Origin: Sphingopyxis sp. UBA6723
GTDB lineage: Bacteria > Pseudomonadota > Alphaproteobacteria > Sphingomonadales > Sphingomonadaceae
Length of the DNA: 64,000 nucleotides
Assembly: GCF_002454115.1 (NCBI RefSeq)
Contig: NZ_DKIH01000013.1
Span: 650,575-714,574, forward strand
Direction: 5' to 3'
This document shows positions 19,479 through 27,737 of this stretch, piece after piece. Made by a program: the position numbers and the translations under genes. Under the pieces are notes generated by a model. The model worked only from the letters and a program-made list of their open reading frames with translations, was not told the DNA's origin and searched no databases. The first letter of the stretch is position 1. Every line of letters starts with the position of its first letter.

Positions 19479-21353
19479 CTAACCCTTCGCTCCCGCCACA
19501 TACTCCGCGACATTCAGCGCCAGCACGTCGAGCGGGACATTGCCGCCCTTCACGACCACGTCGTTGAAATCGCGCAGGTCATATTTCGGCCCCAGCGCCG
19601 TTTGCGCGAGGCCGCGTTGCCGCCCGATCTCGCTATGCCCGACCTTGTACCCGCACGCCTGACCGGCCCAGCTGCAATAGCGGTCGACCTCGCTCGCGAC
19701 CTCAAGCGGGTTCGAGCCATTTTCCTGGACGAAGAACGCGACCGCCTGTTCGCGCGTCCAGCGCTTGGCGTGGAGGCCGGTGTCGACGACCAGTCGGCAG
19801 GCGCGGAACGCCAGCGATTGCAGATACCCCAACCGCCCAACCTCGAAATCGTCGTACAGCCCCAACTCGTCGGCCAGCTGCTCGGCATAAAGCGCCCAGC
19901 CCTCCGAATAGGCGTTGAACGCCAGCATGGTGCGGATCAGCGGCATCTGGTTGGCATATTCACCCTGCCAGACATGGCCCGGAATCGCCTCGTGAAACGT
20001 CAGGTCGGGCAGCGAGTATTTGCTGTGCAGATCGGTGGTGTGCAGGTTGATCCAGAATTTGCCCGGAATGCTGCCGTCGATCGACCCGGCGCCGCCATAG
20101 GCCGCGGGCGCGCCGGGCTCCTCGGCAAGCGGCAGGCGCTTCACCTCGACATTGCCGCGCACCAGCGTGCGGAAGGCGCGTGGCATTTCAGCCCGGATCT
20201 TGCCGAGCCAGGTCTGGATATAGGCCATGATTTCGGCGCGGCCGGCGTCGTTGTTCGGAAACTGAAAGCGCGGATCCTTGGCCAGCGCGTTCATCCGGTC
20301 GCCAACCGACCCCTGCGTATAACCCAGCCGCTTCAGGATCGGGTCCATCTGCCCCTGCAGGTCGGCCAGTTCGGCGCGGCCCATGCGATGGATTTCATCG
20401 GGTGTCATCGTCGTGGTCGTGCTGGCGCGCAGCCCCCAGGCATACCATTCGTCGCCGCCAGGCCGCGCCCACAGCCCCGCGTCCATCGTGGCGCGCGGGC
20501 GCTGTGCCTTGAGTTCGGCGATCTGGCGTTCGAGCGCTGCGCTGACCGGGCCGCGGGCGATGGCGCCTGCGCGGGCGCCCCAGTCGCCCGCCAGCCCCGC
20601 GTCGCGCGCCTTTGTCGCCAGCGCGTCAGCCAGGCTGCCGCCGCCACGCGCATCGGCCAGCGTCGCCTCGATCTGCGGCAAGGCCTTGTCGATCAGAAAG
20701 GCGGGGGCGATCAGGCCCTGTCCGCCCGCCGCGCGCAGCCGTTCGGTCTCGCCATCAAGGACGCCGGCAAAAGCGGCCAGGCGCGCCAGATAGGCCTCGG
20801 CATCGGCGCTGGTCTTGACCGGCTGGTCGCTGGTCAGCAGGCGCGGCACATCGATATAGGCGCCGACATTCTGGATCACGACATAGGGCGTGTTGCGCCA
20901 GCCGCCGACCGCGACATCGCCATAGGGCTGCGAAAAACCGGCGAGCGCGACGTCATAGGCGCTCCGCACCACTGCAACGCTGGTGCGCGTCGCATGGTCG
21001 AGCGTGCGGGTGTCCAGACTGTTGAGCAGCGCCAGGTCGCGCATCAACGTGTCGGCCAGCGCCAGCTGCCCCGCCGCGGAGCGGTCTGCCAGCTTGCCGC
21101 GCATTGCCGCACGATCGCCCGTGTCGATCCCCAGCGACGTCGCCCCCTCGGGCGAATGGGTCAGGAGATTGTCAGCGGCCTGGGTGAGTATGGCTTCTGC
21201 CCGGGCTTGCGGTGACTGTGCGGAGGGCGGCGGGGGGCCGACGATCCCCGCCGGATCGCGGCTGCACGCAGCCAGCGCAAGGCCCGCGGCGCCGGTGCCG
21301 AGCGTGGCCATCGTTTGGCGGCGGGTGAACGGGGTGGACAGGCGGTGATGCAC
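19479..21353 (-). CDS. DUF885 family putative zinc peptidase, Tat-type signal
   Basis: 624 residues. The N-terminus has a twin-arginine signal (TRRQTMATLGTGAAG...LAAC), suggesting folded export and possibly lipid anchoring. The DUF885 zinc motif HEAIPGH spans residues 454-460, followed by EGWALYAEQL, which supplies the downstream acidic residue of the gluzincin-like site. Predicted periplasmic carboxypeptidase or oligopeptidase; substrate unknown. The GTG at 21353, preceded by GGGAG, is chosen because a later Met would cut the twin-arginine motif. Confidence 0.88.
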   Translation of the reverse strand: MHHRLSTPFTRRQTMATLGTGAAGLALAACSRDPAGIVGPPPPSAQSPQARAEAILTQAADNLLTHSPEGATSLGIDTGDRAAMRGKLADRSAAGQLALADTLMRDLALLNSLDTRTLDHATRTSVAVVRSAYDVALAGFSQPYGDVAVGGWRNTPYVVIQNVGAYIDVPRLLTSDQPVKTSADAEAYLARLAAFAGVLDGETERLRAAGGQGLIAPAFLIDKALPQIEATLADARGGGSLADALATKARDAGLAGDWGARAGAIARGPVSAALERQIAELKAQRPRATMDAGLWARPGGDEWYAWGLRASTTTTMTPDEIHRMGRAELADLQGQMDPILKRLGYTQGSVGDRMNALAKDPRFQFPNNDAGRAEIMAYIQTWLGKIRAEMPRAFRTLVRGNVEVKRLPLAEEPGAPAAYGGAGSIDGSIPGKFWINLHTTDLHSKYSLPDLTFHEAIPGHVWQGEYANQMPLIRTMLAFNAYSEGWALYAEQLADELGLYDDFEVGRLGYLQSLAFRACRLVVDTGLHAKRWTREQAVAFFVQENGSNPLEVASEVDRYCSWAGQACGYKVGHSEIGRQRGLAQTALGPKYDLRDFNDVVVKGGNVPLDVLALNVAEYVAGAKG

Positions 21354-21479
21354 GCGGCGGCTCCCTTGCAACCTTGTTTCTGTTGAAACCTGTCTAAGCG
21401 GCGCGGCGTGACGGTCAATGAAAAGGGGGCGGGAAAGCCGATGCTTGCCCGCCCCCGAACGAATTTTATCCGCGGTTCG

Positions 21480-21881
21480 TCAGTCGGTCAGATCGGCGGG
21501 CACCTTGCCGCCGTTCGCGGCGAGTTCGCGCATCACCGCCTTGTGCAGCCAGATGTTCATTTCGGCGCTGCCGTCGAGTTCGCCGGTGTAGCCCAGCTCG
21601 GTCGCCAGTTCCTTGCGGTTGGCGAGGCTCGAATCGATGTCGAGCAACTTCATCAGATCGACGATCGAGGTGCGCCAGTTGAGATCTTTGCCGGCCGCCT
21701 CGGCGGTCAGGATCGCGTCGACATCGATTTCGGCCGGCGGCGCCGCGGCGGCGGCCGCCATCGCACTGGTGGCGGCGTCGAGCGCGCTGCCGACCGGGTT
21801 CGGTGCGGCCGGGGCGGCGGGCTCGGCGGCGACCGCCTTCTTGCCGAAAATCGCATCCTTGATGCTGCTGAAAATGCCCAT
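21480..21881 (-). CDS. DUF3597 domain protein
   Basis: 133 residues. The N-terminus MGIFSSIKDAIFGKK is followed by an Ala/Pro linker and the DUF3597 core (WRTSIVDLMKLLDIDSSLANRKELATELGYTG cut here into known blocks: TSIVDLMKLL, RKELATELGY). Function unknown; relatives sometimes also carry LysM or similar modules, absent here. A GGGAG site lies upstream of the ATG. Divergent from the DUF937 gene. Confidence 0.88.
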   Translation of the reverse strand: MGIFSSIKDAIFGKKAVAAEPAAPAAPNPVGSALDAATSAMAAAAAAPPAEIDVDAILTAEAAGKDLNWRTSIVDLMKLLDIDSSLANRKELATELGYTGELDGSAEMNIWLHKAVMRELAANGGKVPADLTD

Positions 21882-22057
21882 GATTTCACTCCCACTAAAG
21901 CGCGGCCCAGCCCGGAGCGGGCGAGTCGAATGACCGCAGGCTAGGACTATGCATCTGAAAATGACAGCCAAATGAACGACTCGTCCTCGGCCTGTCCGCT
22001 GCTATAGTCGGCGGCTGGGGCGCGGTTCGATTGGCGCCGATGTGGGAGGAGTGCATC

Positions 22058-22693
22058 ATGAACCTGACCGACATTTTGGCGCAGGCTGGCGGCATCGAAT
22101 CGATGGCGAAAGATCTGGGCATTCCGCCCGCCATGGCGAAACAGGGCGCCGAGGCGCTGCTACCCGCGATTCTCGGTGGCTTCAAGAAACAGGCGCAATC
22201 GGGTGGGATCGAGGGATTGGGCGGCCTCCTTGGCCAACTGGGCGGCGGCGGGCTGCTCGATTCGGTGCTGGGACCGCAGCCGACCCCGGCCGCGCCGGGC
22301 AATGACGTGCTTGGCCAGATTTTCGGATCAAAAGACGTCAGCCGCACCGTCGCGGGACAGGCCGCTGCGCAAACGGGACTCGATTCGGGGCTGCTCAAGA
22401 AAATGCTGCCGATCCTCGCGATGATGGTCGCGGGCTATATGGCGAAGCAAGGCGGTCAGTCGCAGGGCGGCGGCGGCCTGGGTGACCTGATCGGCGGCGC
22501 GCTGGGCGGCGGTTCGGGCGGCAGCGGCGGTCTCGGCGGCATGCTCGGCAATGTGCTGGGCGGCGCAGTCGGCGGCGGCACTGCCCCGGCGGCAGGCGGC
22601 GGGCTGGGCGGCTTGGCTAACATGCTCGACCTCGACGGCGACGGCAATCCGCTCGACGACATCATGGGCATGGCGAGCAAGCTGGGACGTTGA
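22058..22693 (+). CDS. DUF937 (YidB-like) protein, Gly-rich
   Basis: 211 residues. The N-terminal two-thirds is the DUF937 helical domain (LTDILAQAGGIESMAKDLG, GAEALLPAILGGFKKQ). The C-terminal third is low-complexity Gly-rich sequence ending in a conserved MLDLDGDGNPLDDIMG block. Function unknown. Start set by ATG after GGGAGGAG. Shares a divergent promoter region with the DUF3597 gene. Confidence 0.88.
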   Translation: MNLTDILAQAGGIESMAKDLGIPPAMAKQGAEALLPAILGGFKKQAQSGGIEGLGGLLGQLGGGGLLDSVLGPQPTPAAPGNDVLGQIFGSKDVSRTVAGQAAAQTGLDSGLLKKMLPILAMMVAGYMAKQGGQSQGGGGLGDLIGGALGGGSGGSGGLGGMLGNVLGGAVGGGTAPAAGGGLGGLANMLDLDGDGNPLDDIMGMASKLGR

Positions 22694-22702
22694 CGCGTGG
22701 CG

Positions 22703-22726
22703 CAGCCCCTCCACGTGGAGGGGCTG
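22703..22726. terminator. Palindromic hairpin between converging genes
   Basis: A perfect 24-base palindrome, cagcccctccac/gtggaggggctg, lies 9 bases after the DUF937 stop and 8 bases from the end of the converging GNAT gene. It could terminate both; only a short T-stretch follows on the plus strand. Confidence 0.5.
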
Positions 22727-22734
22727 TACTCCGT

Positions 22735-23349
22735 TTACGCCGCCTGCAATCGCCAGTCGTCGCGCATTTCGGCGGGCCATCGGGGTTTGCCTAGCATGGC
22801 GACCGGGTCGTCCGCGTCATCCTTGTCATTGCCCGGCGCCGCGATGGCGCGTGCATATTCGATCGTCGGGGCCGGGGTGCCGCGCCCCCGGCTGGCGCGA
22901 ACCACTTCGCGCCCGGTCGGCCGAAAGCCGAGCTTGCGGAGCACCGAACCCGACGCCGGGTTATCGACGAAATGCGACGCCACCAGATTTCGGATGCCCA
23001 TCGTGCGCGCCAGGTCGATCATGTGACGACCGGCCTCGGTCGCATAGCCCAGCCCCCAGAACGGCCGCGCAACCCAATAGCCGAGCTCGACCGAGCCATC
23101 GTCCATGCGGTCCATGCCGATGCAGCCGATGATGCGCGGGTTGCTGGCGGTGCGCTGGACCATCAGAAAGCGGCTGGGGCTGGCGCTCGACCAGCTCGCC
23201 AGGAATGTCCGGGCATCCTCCTCGCTATAGGGCCAAGGCGCGCTGGCAAGATTGCGGACGATCATCTCGTCGCCAATCGCCCGCGCCAGCGCGGGGGCGT
23301 CTTCCTGCCAGCCGGGCCGCAGCAACAATCTTTCGGTACGCGCGAACAT
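22735..23349 (-). CDS. GNAT-family N-acetyltransferase (RimJ/RimL-like)
   Basis: 204 residues. It begins with TERLLLRPGWQEDAPAL, typical of the RimJ/RimL group. The acetyl-CoA loop region is GYWVARPFWGLGYATEAGRHM, followed by SVLRKLGFRPTGREV. Predicted to transfer acetyl from acetyl-CoA to a protein N-terminus or small amine; substrate unknown. The C-terminal 50 residues extend past the GNAT core. No strong ribosome site precedes the chosen ATG. Confidence 0.85.
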   Translation of the reverse strand: MFARTERLLLRPGWQEDAPALARAIGDEMIVRNLASAPWPYSEEDARTFLASWSSASPSRFLMVQRTASNPRIIGCIGMDRMDDGSVELGYWVARPFWGLGYATEAGRHMIDLARTMGIRNLVASHFVDNPASGSVLRKLGFRPTGREVVRASRGRGTPAPTIEYARAIAAPGNDKDDADDPVAMLGKPRWPAEMRDDWRLQAA

Positions 23350-23486
23350 GCTTTTAACTCCCAATTGCCGCCGCCTTGGCGCCCCATGGTGACGCTTTGA
23401 CGACAGTCGTTGTCGAGGGAGATGGATGGCCCGTTTTTCGCGCCCGTTTCCCGAGATGGGCCGCCAAGTGACGGAAGGCAGGCAAG

Positions 23487-23518
23487 AAAAAAGGGAGTCC
23501 GGGGTGACCCGTCTCCCT
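23487..23518 (-). terminator. Intrinsic terminator after rpmA
   Basis: On the minus strand, about 80 bases after rpmA, a GGGAG/CTCCC stem with an inner GGGT-ACCC pairing is followed directly by TTTTTT (complement of 23487-23492). Confidence 0.7.
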
Positions 23519-23599
23519 CTTTTCGAACTTTGTTTCCGCTTGTCGCGGAAAGGACCGTTCCGGGTCATCCCTTGGTGGGCGACCCGTGCAGATCGTCCT

Positions 23600-23869
23600 T
23601 TATTCGGCGGCTTCTGCCATGGCATCGACCGACACAAATTTGCGGCCAAGCTTGCCGTCGTGGAATCGGACATGGCCGTCCGCGGTCGCAAACAGCGTAT
23701 GGTCCTTGCCCATGCCGACGTTGGCGCCAGGATACACCTTGGTGCCGCGCTGGCGCACGATGATGTTGCCGCCGATCACTTCCTGACCGCCGAATTTCTT
23801 CACGCCAAGGCGGCGGCCGGCTGAGTCGCGACCGTTGCGCGATGAACCGCCTGCTTTCTTATGTGCCAT
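23600..23869 (-). CDS. rpmA: 50S ribosomal protein L27
   Basis: 89 residues, full length, beginning MAHKKAGGSSRNGRDS with the flexible N-terminus that reaches the peptidyl-transferase centre. GGNIIVRQRGTK and VGMGKDHTLFA are family hallmarks. Downstream of rplU, the standard pairing; 48 bases separate them. Confidence 0.98.
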   Translation of the reverse strand: MAHKKAGGSSRNGRDSAGRRLGVKKFGGQEVIGGNIIVRQRGTKVYPGANVGMGKDHTLFATADGHVRFHDGKLGRKFVSVDAMAEAAE

Positions 23870-23917
23870 GACTGATGCTCCTTAATTCGTTGCAGGGGCC
23901 GAGCCGCGTTGCCGCGC

Positions 23918-24442
23918 TCAGGCGTCCTTCTTGGGGGCTGCCTTCTTGGCAGCGGGCTTCTTGGCGGGGGCAGCCTTCTCGGCAGCAGCTTCCTTCTTGG
24001 GCGCAGCAGCCTTTTTCGGCGCGGCTTCCTTCGCAGGAGCGGCCTTGGTCGGTGCTTCCTTGGCGGGCGCAGCAGCCTTGGCTTCGGTCGCCGGAGCGGC
24101 TTCGGCCTTCGGTGCGGCTTCCTTCTTCGGCGCGGCCTTCTTGGCGTCGCCGACGGCCAGGATGCGCAGCAGGGTCAGCGACTGGCGGTGACCGTTGCGA
24201 CGGCGATAATTGTGCCGACGGCGCTTCTTGAACACGATGACCTTTTCGCCGCGCGTCTGGGCGATGATTTCGGCTGAAACGACGAGGCCATCGGCGCTCT
24301 TCACTTCGCCGCCGTCACCGGCCAGCAGGACGTCGCCCAGCGACACGGTATCGCCAGCTTCGCCGTCGATCTTTTCAACGGCGATCTTGTCTCCAGCGGC
24401 GACGCGATACTGCTTGCCGCCCGTGCGCACGATTGCGAACAT
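23918..24442 (-). CDS. rplU: 50S ribosomal protein L21 with long Lys/Ala/Pro tail
   Basis: The first ~100 residues are a standard L21 (MFAIVRTGGKQYRVAAGD ... KKRRRHNYRRRNGHRQ ... RILAV). About 70 further residues are Ala/Lys/Pro/Glu repeats (KKAAPKKEAAPKAEAAP and similar), making 174 residues against the usual ~103. Basic tails on L21 occur in other alphaproteobacteria. The tail is disordered-looking; its role is unknown. First gene of rplU-rpmA. Confidence 0.96.
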   Translation of the reverse strand: MFAIVRTGGKQYRVAAGDKIAVEKIDGEAGDTVSLGDVLLAGDGGEVKSADGLVVSAEIIAQTRGEKVIVFKKRRRHNYRRRNGHRQSLTLLRILAVGDAKKAAPKKEAAPKAEAAPATEAKAAAPAKEAPTKAAPAKEAAPKKAAAPKKEAAAEKAAPAKKPAAKKAAPKKDA

Positions 24443-24532
24443 GGTCTTCCATCCAATCAAAAAACTAAATCACCCGCGCTACCGATCACCCACCGAAGCA
24501 GGCGATTTTTCCGGCATGCGGGAAAGTCAGCG

Positions 24533-24561
24533 CCACTAGCGAGCCAGCGCTTCGCTGTCAA
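24533..24561 (-). promoter_or_regulatory. Sigma-70-type promoter for rplU-rpmA
   Basis: Minus strand: TTGACA (24556-24561), 17-base spacer, then TAGTGG (24533-24538), about 90 bases before the rplU start. The -35 is consensus and the -10 weak. Confidence 0.45.
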
Positions 24562-24672
24562 CCGCCAAATCCCGCGCTTTTCGGGTGAAAAGCGGGTCAA
24601 ATGGCGAATGACAAGGTGCACCGCCGATTCGGTACTTGCTGCCTTGCGCCCGCACCCATATCAGAGGCGGCG

Positions 24673-25194
24673 ATGAAGCGCACCCTTCTTACGTTGTCGT
24701 CGGCGGTTGCCGCCTCCTTGTCGCTTTCGGCCTGTGCCGCGGCGCAAAACACCGGCGCGCCGTCGCTCGCCAAGCGGTCGGTCGAGGGGCGATTCGACGT
24801 CGCGCCACCCGCCGTCGTTGTGGCGCCGCCGGGGCCGCTGCCTGCTGATCTTGGCGGACGGCTCGCGCGCTGGGAGGCCGACGCCGCCGCGGCGCAGCAG
24901 GCGTTTGCTGCCGAACGGAACACCGCCGCGTCGCTTGTTTCCGCCGCTGCGGGGGCTACAGTCGCCAGCGAACGCTGGGTCGTCGCGCAGCAGGCCATTT
25001 CGCGCCTCACTGCCACCCGCGCCCCGCTGACCGCCGCGCTTGCCGACATCGACCGGCTGTATCTTGATCGCAGCATCGAGGATGCGATCGACGGTCTGCC
25101 CGAAATCTACGCGCTGCGCGACCGGTTGGCGGAGATGGTGTCGACGCAGGATGCGGTGGTCGAGGCGTTGAGCGGACAGCTGCCGGGGCAGTAA
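24673..25194 (+). CDS. Predicted lipoprotein of unknown function
   Basis: 173 residues with a signal peptide and lipobox (LSAC) near residue 23. The mature part is Ala-rich and helical, probably coiled coil (ARWEADAAAAQQAFAAE...). I recognise no domain. The ATG at 24673 directly precedes the signal sequence; in-frame sequence upstream does not look coding. Confidence 0.7.
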   Translation: MKRTLLTLSSAVAASLSLSACAAAQNTGAPSLAKRSVEGRFDVAPPAVVVAPPGPLPADLGGRLARWEADAAAAQQAFAAERNTAASLVSAAAGATVASERWVVAQQAISRLTATRAPLTAALADIDRLYLDRSIEDAIDGLPEIYALRDRLAEMVSTQDAVVEALSGQLPGQ

Positions 25195-25198
25195 TGGC

Positions 25199-25287
25199 GT
25201 CGCCCCCGCGAAGGCGGGGGCCGTTGGCAGCATCGAGCCGCCTCGCCGCGATACGCCGATTGCGGCCTCCGCCTTCGCGGGGGCGAC
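25199..25287. repeat. Inverted-pair repeat, family B-like copy 2
   Basis: gtcgcccccgcgaaggcggg and its inverse form the ends. Closest to the family at 12346 but with cccccgcg in place of cccctgcg. It fills the gap between the lipoprotein gene and the end of pspF. Confidence 0.75.
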
Positions 25288-25292
25288 CATGC

Positions 25293-26327
25293 CTATTGCT
25301 GATTCAATCCATGCTTCTTCAACGCATGGCGAATCTGGTCGTAACTCAGCCCCAGCGCTTCGGCCGCGACCTTCTGGTTGAAGCGGCAGCGCGTCATCGT
25401 GTCCGACAATATCTGGCGCTCATAGGCATCGACCGCGGCGCGCAGGTCGCTGACCGGGCCGGTCGGCATCGCGGCCGATGCGGGCGCGGGTTCGGCGGGG
25501 ACGGGGGATGCGCCGCCGTCCGCCTTTGCTGCGGACTGACGGACCACGGGCTGCCACGGGCTGGCGAACGGATCGAAATTCACCGCATCGACCGGTTTCT
25601 CGGGGTCGGCCCAGCGATAGATGGCGCGTTCGATGACGTTGCGCAGTTCGCGGACATTGCCCGGCCAGTCGTGGCCCTCCATCGCCGCCAGCGCGCGCGG
25701 GCCGAAGCCCGGCCACTCTTCCCAGCCGAGGACGGTCGCCATGCGCTGCCCGAAATAGGTGGCGAGCACCTCGATATCGCCCTCGCGCGCGCGCAGCGGG
25801 GGCAGGGTGATCACCTCGAACGACAGCCGATCGAGCAAATCGGCGCGAAACCGGTTTTCATCGACCAGCGCCGGCAGATGTTCGTTGGTCGCCGCGACGA
25901 TGCGCACATCGACGCGGATGGGACGCGACGATCCGACGCGGGTGACCTCGCCATATTCGACCGCGCGCAGCAACCTTTCCTGCGCTCCCATCGACATCGT
26001 CGCCAGCTCATCGAGGAACAGGGTGCCGCCATCGGCCTCTTCGAACCGCCCCGCGCGGGTGCGGGTCGCGCCGGTGAAGGCGCCCGCCTCATGCCCGAAC
26101 AGCTCGCTCTCGATCAGCGTCTCGGGCATCGCGGCGCAGTTCAGGATCACATAGGGGCGGTCCCAGCGCGTCGACAGGCGGTGCAGGCGTTCGGCGATCA
26201 GTTCCTTGCCGGTGCCGCGCTCGCCGATCACGAGCACCGGACGGTCGAGCGATGCCGCCAGGCTGGCGCGTTCGACCGCGTCCTGAAACGCCGCCGACTG
26301 GCCGATAAATTGGGTTTCGCGCTCCAT
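25293..26327 (-). CDS. pspF: Phage shock protein operon activator PspF
   Basis: A 344-residue sigma-54 activator without an N-terminal receiver domain, as PspF should be. AAA+ domain: Walker A GERGTGKE (about residues 35-42), GAFTGA loop (82-87), Walker B LFLDELATM. The C-terminal helix-turn-helix ends VAAEALGLSYDQIRHALKKHG. It is normally inhibited by PspA binding. Divergent from the psp operon. The ATG at 26327 is preferred to an in-frame TTG two codons upstream. Confidence 0.95.
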   Translation of the reverse strand: MERETQFIGQSAAFQDAVERASLAASLDRPVLVIGERGTGKELIAERLHRLSTRWDRPYVILNCAAMPETLIESELFGHEAGAFTGATRTRAGRFEEADGGTLFLDELATMSMGAQERLLRAVEYGEVTRVGSSRPIRVDVRIVAATNEHLPALVDENRFRADLLDRLSFEVITLPPLRAREGDIEVLATYFGQRMATVLGWEEWPGFGPRALAAMEGHDWPGNVRELRNVIERAIYRWADPEKPVDAVNFDPFASPWQPVVRQSAAKADGGASPVPAEPAPASAAMPTGPVSDLRAAVDAYERQILSDTMTRCRFNQKVAAEALGLSYDQIRHALKKHGLNQQ

Positions 26328-26427
26328 TCCCAATCATTGGCAAAATTTCCCGCTGGTTGGCAAGGCAAATCGATGAGGAAGGTCATTTGCGCGTGAAGTT
26401 GCGCGGTTTTGCGCCGCTTGCCGCAAT

Positions 26428-26442
26428 TGGCACGGTGTCTGC
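26428..26442 (+). promoter_or_regulatory. Sigma-54 promoter of the psp operon
   Basis: tggcacggtgtctgc gives GG at 26429-26430 and GC at 26441-26442 with the required 10-base gap, matching the -24/-12 consensus TGGCAC-N5-TGC. The first codon of the operon is about 55 bases further on. Short repeated TTGCGCG/CCGCAA words at about 26386-26426 may be PspF sites, but this is a guess. Confidence 0.85.
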
Positions 26443-26507
26443 ATAGTATCCAGCGAACCGACACACATCGTGCCGGTGCAGCGAAAAAGATCAGGGAAGG
26501 TTGAACC

Positions 26508-26678
26508 ATGAAGTCGATGTATGCCCAAGCCGCCACTTTCGTGCTGAGCACGGCGGGAGCGTTGGCCATCCTCGTCGGCGTGATCGACCAGCCGCAGATC
26601 GCGGCCAGCGTCTCCGGCAATCTTGCCGGCCCGTTGGTCGTCGCTGTTATGTCCCCGGCGGTCAGCGCTTTGGCCTGA
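26508..26678 (+). CDS. 56-residue membrane peptide, first gene of the psp operon
   Basis: An ATG after AGGGAAGG encodes 56 residues with a hydrophobic helix (ATFVLSTAGALAILVGVI) and a second hydrophobic stretch (GPLVVAVMSP) near the end. It is the first gene behind the sigma-54 promoter and is followed at once by an intrinsic terminator, so it may be made in excess over PspA. I recognise no family; membrane insertion is inferred. Confidence 0.65.
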   Translation: MKSMYAQAATFVLSTAGALAILVGVIDQPQIAASVSGNLAGPLVVAVMSPAVSALA

Positions 26679-26684
26679 CCGGCA

Positions 26685-26737
26685 CTGGTGCCGGGGCACT
26701 CTCCCCCCTTGCCCCGCCCCGGCACCAGCCTTTTTTT
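26685..26737 (+). terminator. Intrinsic terminator/attenuator inside the psp operon
   Basis: ctggtgccggggc (26685-26697) and gccccggcaccag (26716-26728) make a perfect 13-bp stem with an 18-base loop. It is followed by cc and seven T (26731-26737). It lies 6 bases after the small peptide gene and 45 bases before pspA. No separate promoter for pspA is obvious, so partial read-through is expected. Confidence 0.8.
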
Positions 26738-26782
26738 GAAACAGCAGACCAAGGTCTCACGATTTCGACAGGAGTTTTTCAG

Positions 26783-27448
26783 ATGGGTATTTTTTCACGC
26801 ACCCGCGACATCATCGCCGCCAACGTCACCGATCTGCTCGACCGGGCCGAAGATCCCGAAAAGATGATCCGCCAGATCATCTTCGAGATGAACGAAACGC
26901 TCGTCGAAGTCCGCGCGTCCGCCGCCCGCACGATTGCGGATCAAAAGGAAATGCGCCGCCACATCACCAAGCTGGAAAGCCTGCAAGACAGCTGGAAGGA
27001 AAAGGCCGAACTCGCGCTGTCGAAGGACCGCGAAGACCTGGCCACCGCCGCGCTGGTCGAAAAGCAGAAGGCCGGTGACATGGCCGAGCGCCTGAAGGCC
27101 GAGATCGCCGTTCTCGACGACGCGCTCAAGGGTTATGAAGACGACATCGCCAAGCTGCAGAAGAAACTCAGCGAAGCACGCGCCCGCCAGTCAAACGTCT
27201 CGACCCGCCTCGAAAGCGCCGCGAACAAGTATAAGCTGCGCGAAATGACCAATGGCGACCGCGTCGAAGATGCCTTCTCGCGCTTCGAAATCCTCGAACG
27301 CCGCGTCGACGAAGCCGAAGGCCGCGCCGACGCGCTGAACCTGGGCTATAAGAAGTCGCTCGACGAGGAGATCGCCGAACTCCAGGCCGCCGACAAGGTC
27401 GCCGACGAGCTCGCCGCGCTCAAGGCCGCCCAGGTCAGCAAGCAATAA
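26783..27448 (+). CDS. pspA: Phage shock protein A (PspA/IM30)
   Basis: 221 residues, almost entirely coiled coil. It begins MGIFSRTRDIIAANVTDLL, the amphipathic helix that binds stressed membrane, and contains the PspA block EDPEKMIRQIIFEMNETL. In the resting cell PspA holds PspF inactive; under inner-membrane stress it moves to PspB/PspC and assembles on the membrane. Ribosome site ACAGGAG before the ATG. Confidence 0.97.
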   Translation: MGIFSRTRDIIAANVTDLLDRAEDPEKMIRQIIFEMNETLVEVRASAARTIADQKEMRRHITKLESLQDSWKEKAELALSKDREDLATAALVEKQKAGDMAERLKAEIAVLDDALKGYEDDIAKLQKKLSEARARQSNVSTRLESAANKYKLREMTNGDRVEDAFSRFEILERRVDEAEGRADALNLGYKKSLDEEIAELQAADKVADELAALKAAQVSKQ

Positions 27449-27460
27449 GGGATCAGACCG

Positions 27461-27736
27461 ATGGAAGAAGTCATCGTTATTCCGATCGTTATCGGAACGC
27501 TCTTCCTCGGTCTGCCTTGGCTGATCCTCCACTACATTACCAAGTGGAAACAGGCCAAAACGCTGACCGGAGAAGACGAGCAGTTGCTCGACGAATTGTA
27601 CGACACCGCGCGCCGGCTCGAAAGCCGCCTGCACACCGTCGAACGCATCATCAGCGCCGACCATCCCGACTTTCGCCCCGCGGTGCGTAGCGATGAAGAA
27701 CTGGCGCAACTCGAAAATATCAGCCGGAGGAACTGA
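27461..27736 (+). CDS. pspB: Phage shock protein B
   Basis: 91 residues: one N-terminal membrane helix (IPIVIGTLFLGLPWLILHYI), the short basic KWKQAKTLT segment, and a cytoplasmic coiled coil (DEQLLDELYDTARRLESRL-HTVERII). PspB and PspC sense membrane stress and recruit PspA. The stretch TVERIISADH is echoed in the five proteins encoded further down the operon. Confidence 0.95.
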   Translation: MEEVIVIPIVIGTLFLGLPWLILHYITKWKQAKTLTGEDEQLLDELYDTARRLESRLHTVERIISADHPDFRPAVRSDEELAQLENISRRN

Positions 27737-27737
27737 G

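Noticed and set aside
19602..21215. Long plus-strand frame opposite the DUF885 gene
   Set aside because: Low-quality composition and no motif; the minus strand has signal peptide and zinc motif.
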